Positions 22,201-31,761 of a DNA stretch of 64,000 nucleotides are shown here, piece after piece. The first letter of the stretch is position 1. The number at the start of each line of letters is the position of its first letter. A program made the position numbers and the translations under genes. The notes below the pieces were generated by a model. That model was given only the letters and a program-made list of their open reading frames with translations. It did no database searches and was not told the DNA's origin. The DNA comes from Zasmidium citrigriseum (lineage: Eukaryota > Ascomycota > Dothideomycetes > Mycosphaerellales > Mycosphaerellaceae): positions 744,001-808,000 of the forward strand of contig NHNW01000013.1 in the NCBI GenBank assembly GCA_002786025.1. The letters are read 5' to 3'.

Positions 22201-23053
22201 TCACCGTGTAGTAGAGCGTCTTTGGCTCGTTCGGGTTCTCGCTGTATGTCAACAGTCGTGATGCTTCCTGGTGCATCTTCTTGATCTGCGACTTGCTGAT
22301 GTGAAGGGTCTCGTTTGTGTTGGTTTCCAGGTCGACTCGTAGGATGTCCATACCGACTGGAGTAGTCGCGTTGATCATGATGGGTAGCCTGGCCTCGGTC
22401 CTGGTCTGGTCGAGACAGAACGGCATCCGGTCTGGATTCATGATTGCTGAACCCTCTGGCAGAATGTGGATTGTCTGTCGTCCCAATATCAACGAATCGT
22501 TGAATGTGACCGTATCCGGGTTCACATTGTGCTCGTTGACAGCAATCTCGTATGCTCCCCACACGCCTCTCCCCAGAGCTGCCAGTCCTGCGCCCAGTGG
22601 AATTGGTATCCTAAACATAAGCATGCCATCCGTGAAAGCATGCGCCATGAAGATCATGGTCATGGTGACCGAGCTCCACTCCAGCCATGGTATCCGTAGC
22701 CCCGGCAGACCAAACAAGAAAACTCCATCTATTGCGACCCATTTCATAAACAGCCACAAGCTCTGCTCTTCCGACTCTTGCAGGCCCACAAAGTCGTATA
22801 TCCGCCATGTCCATAACGCCACCCAGAATGCGACTGCATACAGTCTCTGCGACGGCGCATCGATGATGTGTTCGGGAATGAAAGGATCGCTGGGTCGGCT
22901 GGGTTGCGATCTGAGGGTGGGGATTTGAGGGAGTGGCTTTTGCTGCACGCTAGGTGATGCTCTGCCGAATTGTGTTGATCTTCGATTCCTCGCATCGGTA
23001 TGAGGAGTCGCAGGGAAGGCGCTCCTCATGCGCGGGGTGCGCGGTGTCTCCAT
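19244..23053 (-). CDS. POM152: nuclear pore membrane protein POM152
   Basis: Intronless, 1269 residues, close to the usual 1250-1350. A basic, disordered N terminus (1 to about 70) faces the cytosol/pore; the conserved membrane part follows (RLYAVAFWVALWTWRIYDF, LFMKWVAIDGVFLFGLPGLRIPWLEW, MTMIFMAHAFTDGMLMFRIPIPLG). The rest is a chain of Ig-like repeats in the perinuclear lumen; the recurring pattern is 'G-xPPF-x-(I/L)-x-Y' (GTPPMRVKYRK, GTPPFTIKYRM, GEAPFTLEYEL, GAPPYKLSYTQ, GVPPFELEVEI, GVAPFTVHYTF, GEPPFEFTYTR). POM152 forms the luminal ring that anchors the nuclear pore. The first ATG of the frame was taken as start. Confidence 0.95.
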   Translation of the reverse strand: METPRTPRMRSAFPATPHTDARNRRSTQFGRASPSVQQKPLPQIPTLRSQPSRPSDPFIPEHIIDAPSQRLYAVAFWVALWTWRIYDFVGLQESEEQSLWLFMKWVAIDGVFLFGLPGLRIPWLEWSSVTMTMIFMAHAFTDGMLMFRIPIPLGAGLAALGRGVWGAYEIAVNEHNVNPDTVTFNDSLILGRQTIHILPEGSAIMNPDRMPFCLDQTRTEARLPIMINATTPVGMDILRVDLETNTNETLHISKSQIKKMHQEASRLLTYSENPNEPKTLYYTVKKPGLYALAKVVDESNLEVSRKRMAHTVVVPCPKAELMSSPKDKCRGELSDTALQVVGTPPMRVKYRKVVNKSGEEHTFENIQPDDLVSPLAKQDQNALVVPKKVDADWARTRSVRVPISEGLGVAGKWAYAIDQITDGFGNVVNYSTREKDERDRATDKNLHLHDTFTVHERPTVVLEGCTPQRPLKVAKDTTASLPLRYGSTGKGPIPDASYRLDYIFSSEQSMIGNGEHGVSPKKGVFPDHHSNQLPRIKEPGLYTISGVSTEFCSGDVLEPASCLLQNPPEPQLAINDTPIIDTCAGSPIGLRVDLDLVGTPPFTIKYRMSRDGNRYHSTENEPIAGHRSQLTLTPREAGHYTYEFLTVSDAVYKEQRLNGLKLQQSVKPAANAQFSTNERKTTCIDQTATFDVSLAGEAPFTLEYELIHNGKREKYNVQNITGSSIEIETRPLKQGGDYSVGLTSITDHLGCQEFLKGVANVNVRHQKPKVSFGPIDGRRTIDILQGRKVQLPLRLAGEAPWQVTFKDAQGQSKFMRAATPNDKLEVDQEGTYTLEDVSDKVCPGIVDQTAKEFLVNYVPRPEYRITLDDIKDQKSDILYKEDVCEGDEDFAQVLFQGAPPYKLSYTQTLKPEHGTAAPKNKELRSVVRHAQLRMDTAQAGIYKYDFTKLEDSNYDHDQKAFTHLAIQQKVNSRPSVAFANPGKTYSFCSVEQDGEEVIPVTLHGVPPFELEVEIKHHGTAKPEIMHFPSISSHRHDIHINHSRLHLGKSAVSLRRVADARGCARFMDSTTPRVQISVHDAPTITALEPQVDYCVGDRINFGLSGVAPFTVHYTFENRERKATVSSGTTFRRLAEKPGAFAITGLQDSASSCRASTNITKHIHGMPSVRVSNGRDSYVDIHEGGEAEILFEFGGEPPFEFTYTRSSMSTGGKKGKILDMRSEASEERKMRIWASEEGTYEVVAIKDRFCSYSKPGVKGVEGSERKKMLTY

Positions 23054-23572
23054 GGCTATCTCTGTTGCATCGCAAGAAGTCGAGGTGTTTGTTTATGCGC
23101 TGCCGGATGCGAAAAGGTGGACTGTGCACGAGAGGAAGATCAGGTTGTCGGTGAGGACCAGGTCGTGTTATCTTCGATTCGTAATTCGTGACGGCGAGCG
23201 AGTGGTGTGTGTTGGAGAGAGTTATTTACTCGTTCACCTCTTTTGCAGAAGACGCGCCTCGCGTGAAGTTCCCAAAGATGGCCCGAGCTTCTCTGCCTGA
23301 GGCTGCTATCGATTGCCAGCCACCGACAATAAGAACATCGACAATAGCAGCAATGCGCCTTTGTTCTCTTCATCGCCGTCGACATGGACCAAATCTCGCA
23401 ACTTTCATCTCTTCGCGACGACATCCACCGCTTCAGTCACCATCGCATTGACTGGGCACCTACCTCGTTCGTGCTGCCTACGTGACACAGGCACCTCAAG
23501 TCCCGCTATTCGCCCGCACCGCAAACCACCACTTCAACCAAACCGCCAAGGTTCCATCTTGTCTCAAACAAG
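23054..23572. other. divergent promoter region POM152 / UCH
   Basis: About 520 bp between divergent starts. Several short frames, none supported. It should hold both promoters; no TATA box was evident. Confidence 0.45.
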
Positions 23573-25244
23573 ATGCCACCAAAGAGAGGCACCAAGCGCC
23601 AGGCTAATGGCGCCGCTGTTGCTACCACCAACGGAGATGCCTCCACCGAGCTGGCTGGTCCAGACCGCAACACATGGCCGGGATGGGTCGAGATGGAAAG
23701 CGAGCCCGTAAGTATCGACTCATTTGATGGCAATTTCGAACGTTCAACTGACTTCTCTTCAGGCCTTCTTCAATGTCATGCTCAAGGATATGGGCGTTCG
23801 TGGTGTCCGGATTCAAGAAGTCTACTCCATGGACGAAGATATCCTTGCAACTCTGCCACAGCCAGTCCACGCCTTCATTTTCACCTTTCGGTATCGCACC
23901 CAGGACGAGCAGGCTCCAAACACTGGCAAGAACCAGAAGCACATCTGGTTTGCCAACCAAATTCCAGACTTCGCCTGCGGTTCAATCGCCATGCTCAACA
24001 TCATCAACAACATCCCCGGCTTGCAAATGGGCAAGGAGCTCCGCGACTTCAAGACTTTCACCAAAGACATGACCCCCATGAAACGAGGCGACGCCATTGA
24101 TAGCTTTGATTTTCTCAAGCGCATACACAACTCGTTCGCCACCGAAAACGACATCCTCAACGCCGACATGCATCAGAAGGCCAAGCTCGAGAAGTACAAG
24201 AAGAAGCAAGCTGCTGCCAAGGCTGTCGAGACCAAACGCCAAAAGAAAGCCGCCCAAGAAGCAGCTCAGAAGGAGAAGACTCCAGAGGCCGACAAGAAGC
24301 CTGCCAGAGCATCGGCACGAGCAAAGAAGACTGCCAAAGACTCTGCGACTGCCTCCGCCGCATCCACACCCAAGTCACGAAGGTCCTCACGCTCGACGAA
24401 GACTGATCCTGACGACGACTTTGACCCGAAAGGCAAGAAGTCGAGCAAAGCGAAGCCTAAAGTCAATGGTGTGAAGACCAAGGCCAAGGCCGAGGACGAT
24501 GATGAGGATGACACGATCGAAGTCCGTCGCTCTGGCCGTGCTCGCAACCCGCCGAAGAGCGTGCAAAAGGCTGCCCGAGAAGAAGAGCCTGAGTCGGGAT
24601 TCCACTTCGTTGCCTACGTGCCCATTCAAGGCCGTGTCTGGAAACTTGACGGACTGGACAAGTACCCAACTGACATGGGCTCTTTCGGCGTAGGTGGCAA
24701 CGGCGCAGATGGTGGAAGCGGCAACTGGATTCACGTCGTCGCCCCAGTCCTGATGCAGCGCATGGAGGAGATGCAAGGCGCCGACATCGAGTTCAACCTC
24801 ATGGCTGTCGTCCACGATCCAGCCTTGACCGAGAGCGTCCAACTTGTGGAGAACATCAAGACCTTGCAAGCTGTCGACACGAAGCTGGATGGAGTCTTCG
24901 AAGATTGGCGAGAGATGGAAGGGGCCGAGACGCTGAAGGACGTGGTCACTGGCATGTCGCCCGAGTTCGCCATCACCCAGCCTGACATCGATGCGGCAGC
25001 GCTACCGTCGGACAAAGAAGACGAGATCACCGAAGAAGACGACCTTCTGAAGCTCATCGAAATCAGGCAGAAGATCATGGTCGAGCAAAAGTTCCTTCGT
25101 GCCAACCTGCGCGAATCCATGATGGCCGCCAAAGACGACGACGAAAAGGCGCGTCATCGACGACATGACTACATCAAGTTCGTCCGCAGCTGGCTGAGCG
25201 AGTTAGCAGCAAAAGCGGTGTTGGGAGATCTGATGAAGAAATGA
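23573..25244 (+). CDS. ubiquitin C-terminal hydrolase, BAP1/UCH37-like (peptidase C12)
   Basis: Two exons: 23573-23707 and 23763-25244, intron 55 nt (GTAAGT ... cttcag); 538 residues. The catalytic set is complete: Gln 111 (FANQ, oxyanion), Cys 117 (DFACGSIA), His 326 (SGFHFVAYVP) and Asp 341 (KLDGL). Between Cys and His lies an insert of about 150 residues rich in Lys/Ala/Glu/Ser (coiled coil about 180-220, then SRRSSRSTK and acidic EDDDEDD), much longer than in UCHL1/UCHL3 and reminiscent of BAP1. The C-terminal helical part (about 470-538) ending YIKFVRSWLSELAAKAVLGDL resembles the ULD tail of UCH37/BAP1. It likely removes ubiquitin in the nucleus or at the proteasome. Confidence 0.88.
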
Positions 25245-26984
25245 AGAGGATACCAATCCACATGCATCGAACAACACTTCTCAAATGATGGACCAAGCAA
25301 CTGCTGCGGCGCATCACAGTCGCGGCTGTCGGTCACAGCGAGGGAGCAGAGGCAGCAGAGACATCGCAGCCCTAAGGAGGCTTCAGATCACCTGCCGGAA
25401 GAGCACACATCCTGGTCGGCTGGACTCGAATATGTGCTCATTCTCGCTCTTTGCGAACAAGGGCCTGAAGGTTGATCTGGCGGCGACGACCACATGTATA
25501 TATTATGAGCAGAGAACTCGCCCGCCAGCTTCAGACTTGCTATCAATAACAATTGCTACCAACCATTCCCCTTTCCATTCTTTCTTCCTTCCCAAAGTCG
25601 AAGTCCGGTGTCAATGGAATGGTAAGTCCAAGACCAACAGCCATCTTTTCTACGTTCCAGCCCTACTTCTGCTGACTGAATTGCAAAGATCCACGAGTCG
25701 AATCGAGTGGGCACGAATCGATGCAGACATTGTCGAACGTCCAGCGACGAGGCTCAAACATCAACTTGAAGTCTCCCGATGACTCGCACCTGCCCGACGA
25801 GCACAAGATTCTGCGACATCACATCAAAGTTTTCCGACTCACCTCAGACCTTCGGGCCCTTGCTACAGCCGTCTTCAGCCCTTACTCATCGACTTATATC
25901 AGAGTTGTGCAACTCGCGACGTTCATGCACATCGATCGAGGAGCTGAGCAATTGATGAGGAGCCAAGTTGCCACACTGCCGCTTTTTGGGCATCGGATGA
26001 TTTTGTCTCACGTGGTCGACGACTGGTGCTGACATCTGGAACCGGCATTTCTTATGAACGACCAGGAAGGGGACGTTCCAGGCTTTTCCGTGGGCTGGGG
26101 TTGGGACATGGGATCGATTCTCCATGGCTACTGTTGCCCAAGAACATCACACCCATTCATATGCCGACACCACACAGGACTGCACTCGACGGACGGAGAA
26201 CGATACCACACAGCAAATTGTAGGAAGAATGGAATTGCAGGAAGAAAGATCTGCTACAAGTTCTCCAAGCCCTGCCGATACCGAGACTGAAGTACCGCTT
26301 CCCCGGAATCTTTGGAGACATGGACGTTCCCTGCTCCTCCGATATTTGATCTGTCAGGAGCAGTAATCTTTCAAAGTCTATTTTCTGGCGGAGCGAGGAC
26401 CGGTGGACAATCTCGCTGCGCGTACGAAGTTGTCGATGTTGTTGCGAGGAATACGAAAGCTGTCTCTCATGAGATGAAAGAGTATGTCGTCTTCTTGCCA
26501 ATGAAGGCACGTCCTCATCGACTGCGACAACCACAAGTTCCCCAACGAGACCAAGACGTTGGTCCACGCAATCAAACACTCCATGCCCAACATCCTGACA
26601 TCCGGGGAAGACAGGTCTCGCCAGCCCTAAATTAGGACAGGCACCCCGACTTCCCTTCCCATGTGATCCAAGACTCATCCACCAAAGCAACCTGGAAGGC
26701 TACTCCATCCCGCCTGCTCTAACCACTCTCATCTCGCTGCCATCACACGGAACGAACAAGCGACTGGGAACCGCAGCCGAGACTTTGTGCAAGTACACAC
26801 ACCCTCTTGCTCGTCGTTCCGATTTCCTCTTCCCCCTCATCATCACCAAGGCATCTCCTCTTGTCGCTCTTTCAGCCAACATCATCAGAACTTGTTGTTT
26901 CTTACCACTGCTGCTGCGTATCGCAGTCCAGCACCATAATACACTTCCCTTCACGTCCCTCGCTTGTACACCCATCCATCCATA
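25245..26984. other. long region without a confident gene
   Basis: About 1.7 kb. Coding-like pieces in different frames are seen: a plus-strand frame at 25721-26032 (starts MQTLSNVQRRGS), the piece ending DVPCSSDI near 26340, and a segment near 26510-26632 reading LIDCDNHKFPNETKTLVHAIKH. Stops and frame changes separate them, and no single splice pattern joins them; for example the good donor GTAAGT at 25623 would create TGA after joining at 25689. This may be a many-exon gene I cannot assemble, or gene remains. TGTATATA occurs near 25495, and a pyrimidine-rich tract at 25560-25600 looks promoter-like. Confidence 0.4.
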
Positions 26985-28631
26985 ATGTTCTTCACCCACC
27001 TGGCCACAGCGGCCACAATCTTCTCCCTCACCACCGCCCGCTCCCTCCTCTCCACCCGCGAAGGCCAAGGCCACTGCGTCTCCGAGCACCACCAACCCGA
27101 CTGGTACAACCGCAACCTGAACACCGTCCGCGAAATCTATGATTTGACCGTCTACCCCAACAACATCCCCATTTTGATGGCGGGGGGCCAGGCGGTCCCG
27201 CCGCATTTGTTTGATGCGGAGGCTACTGGGCGAGTTAGTCCGGTGGGAGATTTTGAGAATTTTGAGGATAGTATTGAGTATGTATTCCCTTTTTCTTGCG
27301 TGTGATGGGGGAATGGGGAAGGGTTGAGGGGTGTGTGCTGATGTGTGGTGATTTAGGTACTTTTTTGCTCTCGCTCCGACACCGTTTACGAATAACCAGA
27401 GCACTGCATTTTATGATGCCCAAGTCGTGGATTTCGTCTCCGGATGTCCGGAAGTCGCTGCGTCGTTGGTTTACTTCCGTTCAGGATCGGTGGATATGAC
27501 GGGCAAACTGGATGAATCGAAGCCTGTGTCTACGCTTTCTCAGGTAAGTCCCCCTTCTATCCCCCTCTCCCACAACAATGCTAATGGGTGATTGACTAGG
27601 TCGCCTTCTGGCGCTTCGACGCCGAAGGCGCCGTAAACAAATACCAAGCCTGGGTCCCCAACCTCCAAGCCTGGACCCTCGCCTCCAGCGGCATAGACTA
27701 CACATCAATGCAAGTCCAAGCGGCCGCAGCGCAAGGTCTCTGCCCGGTAATCCAGCAACGCTGCTCCGGCCCCAATCAACAATTCTCCAGCGTCGAAGAC
27801 TGCGCGGCCCAACTCGGCGCCAAGCCCTTTGGTAACTTCGACGAGGCCTGGGGCGATAATATCGCCTGTCGCACGATCCATATTATTTTGACCATGGTAA
27901 GGCCGGATGTGCATTGTCCGCATGTGGGGCCTACGGGGGGTGGGAAGTGTGTGGATATTGATTATAGTACGGATTATTTTGATGATGAGAGGTTGTTTAA
28001 GGCGCCGTTGGGGAGTGTTTTTACGTGTTCGGGGCCGCTGCAGCCGGATAATCAGGTTGGTGCTGGGCCGGGGGCGGCGAAGATCTTGGAGGGGCTGGCG
28101 CAGGCGGCGGCGAGTGGGCAGTTGCCTGGTATGCCGGGGATGGTGGGTGCGGGTGGGAGTATGGGTGCTATGGCGGGGATGATGCCGCCGGGGATGATGC
28201 CTGGTGCTGGTGGTGCTGGTGCGATGCCGGGACAGCAGCAGCAGCAGCAACAGCAACAGCAGGGCGGCGCTGGAGGAATGCCACCTCAGTCAGGCACTGC
28301 TGCGAACCCAGCTGCTCAAGCCGCCGCCAACGCCATGCAGAGACCTGGGGCTGGGGGCATGTCACCACAGTCAGGCACCGCTGCGAACCCAGCTGCTCAA
28401 GCCGCCGCCAACGCCATGCAAAGACCTGGCACCGCCGCAAACCCCGCTGCTCAGGCTGAAGCCGACGCCATGATGAACGGCGGACACACCGGCTCTGGTA
28501 TGGGTCCACGGCCAGCGATGTTTGGCGAGGGAGCCACGCCTGCGGGTGCGAGTGAGCGTGGCGCGCCTCCAGCGGGAGCCAAGACGTATGGCAATCCTCA
28601 GCCGGCGCCGTATCAGAAGTGGAAGGCTTAG
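26985..28631 (+). CDS. secreted protein with polyQ and tandem-repeat C terminus
   Basis: Three exons: 26985-27277, 27357-27543, 27600-28631; introns 79 and 56 nt; 503 residues. Signal peptide about 1-18. The conserved-looking core is about 25-335 (TVREIYDLTVYPNNIPI, GRVSPVGDFENFEDSIEYFFALAPTP, FVSGCPEVAASLVYFR, several Cys), a family seen in other fungal secretomes without known function. The C terminus is low complexity: Gly/Met/Pro-rich, ten Gln at 28233-28262, then two to three copies of an Ala/Asn/Gln-rich repeat (TAANPAAQAAANAMQRPG). The ATG at 26985 is fixed by the signal peptide. Regulation unknown. Confidence 0.78.
28233..28480 (+). repeat. polyQ tract and 81-bp tandem repeat inside the secreted-protein gene
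   Basis: CAG/CAA run at 28233-28262, then near-identical copies starting 28287 and 28368 (81-bp period), and a shorter third partial copy from about 28431. All stay in frame, so copy number changes would only alter protein length. Confidence 0.85.
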
Positions 28632-29320
28632 AGAGATTTCTGAGAGGTGGGAAAAGAGAATGTGGTGGTAGAGGAGAGTTTCTTAGCGTCTGTGTGTGAG
28701 TCTTCGCTTCATAGCGTGAGAGGTAATCTTGATTTATAGGTGAAAGAATGGAGAATGTGTTGTCTAATTTGGGAGAGAATGGAGAAGCTCACTGTTGTTC
28801 GAGTCCATCGTCGCGTTCTGGAATATTGGACAGGGCTTGGACGATCTGCGAGGCGCCCTGAGATGTGGCGATACCACTCCTGTTGTGCGCCATATCACAG
28901 CCAGTGAGCAGGGCATCCTCACGCATGCGCTCGACAGCTTCACAAGCGCTTTTTAGGGCGCTGTAGCGCGATGAAGGGGCGTTTAGACTGGTCAGAGAGG
29001 GTTGGTCCAGTCTCCGATGTCGAGTTGTAGGATAACATTGTGGGGGCCAACGGTCAATATATACTGCTCTGAGCTTGGACCAACGGACAGACGTCAGAGC
29101 CGTCCGTCAAAAAACGTTTCAGTATACGCTTAGCGCTCCCTGAACAGTAATGAGCGTATTCGTCACCTGCATCGCAAGGCTCACCTTAAAGGCTGCATCC
29201 GCGCTGGGAGGCGCTGGGCCGCATTAGCATGTGATAGAGGTCCGAGCTCTTTCAGGCCGTCGACGTATTTAAACGTCCTTTCCTACAGCCTCTGTCCTCT
29301 TTCCTCCTCATCAGCGAGCC
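28632..29320. other. intergenic region with an unassigned minus-strand open frame
   Basis: On the minus strand the frame from 29106 to the stop at 28789 stays open for 105 codons and has coding-like composition (ending GASQIVQALSNIPERDDGLEQQ), but has no early ATG and no clear splice partner. The plus strand has the TATTTAAA box at 29266-29273, which serves the small ORF at 29321. Confidence 0.3.
29266..29273 (+). promoter_or_regulatory. TATA-like box (TATTTAAA)
   Basis: TATTTAAA, 48 bp before the ATG at 29321, followed by a pyrimidine-rich stretch and GAGCCATGGCG start context. The arrangement suggests a real small transcript. Confidence 0.45.
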
Positions 29321-29593
29321 ATGGCGCGATCTATCCAAGAAGTCAAACAGGCGGCAACATCGCTGCGCCAGCAGCTGACCGACCTCGAATCACAGATACA
29401 GAGTGCGCTGCGCCGCCGAGCAAGGGGCGGACGTATGGGGGATGAAGTCACTAAAGAGCAGGTCAATGAGACCATCTCCGGGTATGAGACTCAAATGCCC
29501 GTGCCGGTCTGGTGCCCAGGACCAAAGGACTGCAAAGCACACGAGCGCGAGAGAGGTGGATTCAACCTGATTCTCACCAGTAGTGCGCAGTAG
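29321..29593 (+). CDS. small hypothetical coiled-coil protein
   Basis: 90-residue frame. Residues 1-30 (MARSIQEVKQAATSLRQQLT and onward) form a convincing amphipathic coiled helix; the rest is nondescript. A TATA-like box and good start context precede it. A donor GTATGA at 29481 and an acceptor after CTCACAG near 29611 would join it in frame to the open frame running to 30428, giving a longer protein of unclear quality. No family recognised. Confidence 0.35.
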   Translation: MARSIQEVKQAATSLRQQLTDLESQIQSALRRRARGGRMGDEVTKEQVNETISGYETQMPVPVWCPGPKDCKAHERERGGFNLILTSSAQ

Positions 29594-31020
29594 TATCATC
29601 ACACGCGCTCACAGGCGCAAAGGAACTCACCTTGAGCGCTCAAACCGAGCTGGGCATTCGACACGTGACAGTCTCCGTCCAATCGATGGTCAAAGCTCCT
29701 GCACGGGTGTCAAGACAAACACACCACGCAATCTTCATGCCGCCGCTGGTATAGAACATCACAGTAAGCTGCGCTGTACATTGCAGCCAGCCGCCGCCGC
29801 CGCCACCACCAGGTCCCCGGTCCGCCTTCGCGCTCCGCTTTGCCGCTACAACGCCCTCGTGAGCCCTCTTGCTCACCTCTACAACGTGACATGTCTCTCC
29901 TCAAGTCGCCCTCACTCACGGCACGCGCTACGTGAAATTTGTGCGATGTGTCCTGCATCTTCCAAAACTCTCATCGAGCGTCTAAGCTATTCGAGAAGCC
30001 GGTTCGTGGGCTCGGACGATCGTGGAGATTCGGGGATGGCGAGCGCTATCGAACAAATGGAGAAGGTCTTTTACACTGGGCTATGGACTGGCTTGCGGTT
30101 GATCATGTGGGCGGTAGTTGTGCTCAAGGTGAGGTTCGTTGTCTTGTGTCAGGTTTCGAAAGGCATATGGACAGAATCTTCAATGTCAAAATTGGGTTCC
30201 CGGCTTCGACTGCATGTATGTCGGACGCTTCCTGTGATGCAGAAATCTCATCGGCCACTCTACAAAGCTGTACGGCGGCTGCTGCGATCTCGTCTATGTC
30301 CGAATCCGGACTACCGTCCAGCATCCTCTCATCCCTTCTCTCGAGCGTGGAGGGCCAGAAAGGAAGAGCCTTTGAGCCATAGATTTTCGTACAAATGTCG
30401 GTCCAGTCACAATCCTTCAAAGCATTAGATCTGGCATCTTGCAGCTGGGGAGAGAAAACGCGAGGCAGGAGATCTGTGTCGTAGTTTTGGACGAAGATCT
30501 CAGAACCTCTACACGGAGGTTGAGCAACGACTTGGATGATCGGTAGTACGAAGGTATTGGGTAAATGGGGATGTGGGAGGGAAGACATGAAGTGCGGCAA
30601 GCTTCGGCGCCGGCGATCTCTCCGCCGTCGCTCGGGGACCGTGGCGGTGACATGCGGCGGTGAGGTGTTGCTGGCAGCAATGATAAACTTCGACCATTCG
30701 ACTTCACTTCATCCTCGATCCATCAACAACCTCAAGAAGTCATCACGAAGACATCGACAATGATCACAAGATGATGAAGCAAAAGAAAGATGAGACCAAA
30801 GCACGAGACAACTGGCTCCGTGAAGCTTCAATTCAAGTAATGGTACAATCGTGGTATCATAGTAACTCCATCAATCATGCAGGTCAAAGGTCTGCTTTCC
30901 TCTCGCCCAATCCCATACTCTCAAGGTATCCTCATGCCATTCATTCAGGTGTCGAGGAGACAAGAAAAGAGGTGTCGTGTCGAGAGTAGGTTCGTGTCGG
31001 TGTTGTTGGTGAAGAAGTGT
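29594..31020. other. region of overlapping unassigned open frames
   Basis: About 1.4 kb. Plus frame 29583-30428 and minus frame 30124-30600 overlap on opposite strands, so at most one is coding. No intron set or domain decides it. From 30708 to 31020 nothing is seen except the 3' side of the HSP12-like gene. Confidence 0.35.
30124..30600 (-). CDS. hypothetical protein, doubtful
   Basis: 158-residue minus-strand frame. The middle (FSPQLQDARSNALKDCDWTDI, STLERRDERMLDGSPDSDIDEIAAAAVQL) has balanced, acidic, helix-compatible composition, unlike random shadow frames. No domain recognised, no supported start or intron. It may be a last exon, a decayed gene or chance. Confidence 0.25.
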   Translation of the reverse strand: MPHFMSSLPHPHLPNTFVLPIIQVVAQPPCRGSEIFVQNYDTDLLPRVFSPQLQDARSNALKDCDWTDICTKIYGSKALPFWPSTLERRDERMLDGSPDSDIDEIAAAAVQLCRVADEISASQEASDIHAVEAGNPILTLKILSICLSKPDTRQRTSP

Positions 31021-31393
31021 TTACTTCTTGTCCATGCCGAGGGCGTGCTTGGCCTTGTCCATGACGGACTCGTCCTTGTGGGCGTCCTTCTCGCGGGAGG
31101 CCTTGTCCTGCATGGACTGGCCGGTGGACTTCTGGGAGTCTGGGACGAGGTCGCTGAGGAAGAGTCAGTGGATTGATGGAGGAAGAGGTGGATGGTCGTG
31201 CTTACCGCTGGGCCTTGTCGCCGACGCCGGTGACAGTGTCGCCGACCTTGTCCATGGTGGACTTGGAGGAGTCAGGAGTAGTCTTGTCCTGGATCTCTGT
31301 GGGAGGATGTCAGTTTCAGAGGGTCTCAAGGCAACGGCGAGTGGCTTGGTGGGACTCACTGTCGGAGAGATCCTTGCGGCCGGAGTCAGTCAT
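31021..31393 (-). CDS. HSP12: HSP9/HSP12-family small stress protein
   Basis: Three small exons on the minus strand: 31360-31393, 31206-31296, 31021-31153; introns 63 and 52 nt (donors GTGAGT, GTAAGC). 85 residues: MTDSGRKDLSDK start, then KST(M)DKVGDTVTGVGDKAQRDLVPDSQKS and a C-terminal DKAKHALGMDKK. This is the hydrophilic, intrinsically disordered HSP12/Hsp9 (Awh11-like) family, which associates with plasma membrane lipids and is strongly induced by heat, stationary phase and osmotic stress. The exons are too short to show up as long frames. A TATAAAG box lies 121 bp upstream, and the 5' leader is CA-rich. Confidence 0.9.
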
Positions 31394-31513
31394 TTTGGCT
31401 GTGTTGTGCTGGTTGATTTGGTTTGGTTGAGGAGTTGTTGGTTGAAGTTGATCTGAGTTGCAGTGTTGTTGTTGGTGGATGGAGAAGAGAAGCTGGAGGT
31501 TGAAAGAAAGCAG

Positions 31514-31520
31514 CTTTATA
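31514..31520 (-). promoter_or_regulatory. TATA box of the HSP12-like gene
   Basis: TATAAAG read on the minus strand, 121 bp upstream of the ATG at 31393, separated from it by a CAA-rich leader typical of strongly expressed fungal genes. Confidence 0.55.
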
Positions 31521-31761
31521 CCTGCGAGGCAGCAGTCGTGAACAGCATCAAGCCAACGTCATCGGCCGTCATGAGGAAGGAAAGGCACATGATGATTGCG
31601 GGCAAAGCAGGCAAGTGAGAGCAAGCCGAGTTGTTGGCAGGACATGTGGCGCAAGGCCAGAACAATGGCTGAACGCGGCAGAGAGTGACATATGCCGCTC
31701 GCCAGTGCTACGTGTTTGCTCCACAGTTCTGTGATCATGCTCAAGTGCTTGGTGCAGGCCG

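Noticed and set aside
25614..25790. Two-exon start ATG GAA TG|GTAAGT joined at 25689
   Set aside because: The join produces TGA at once, so this splice cannot start a protein.
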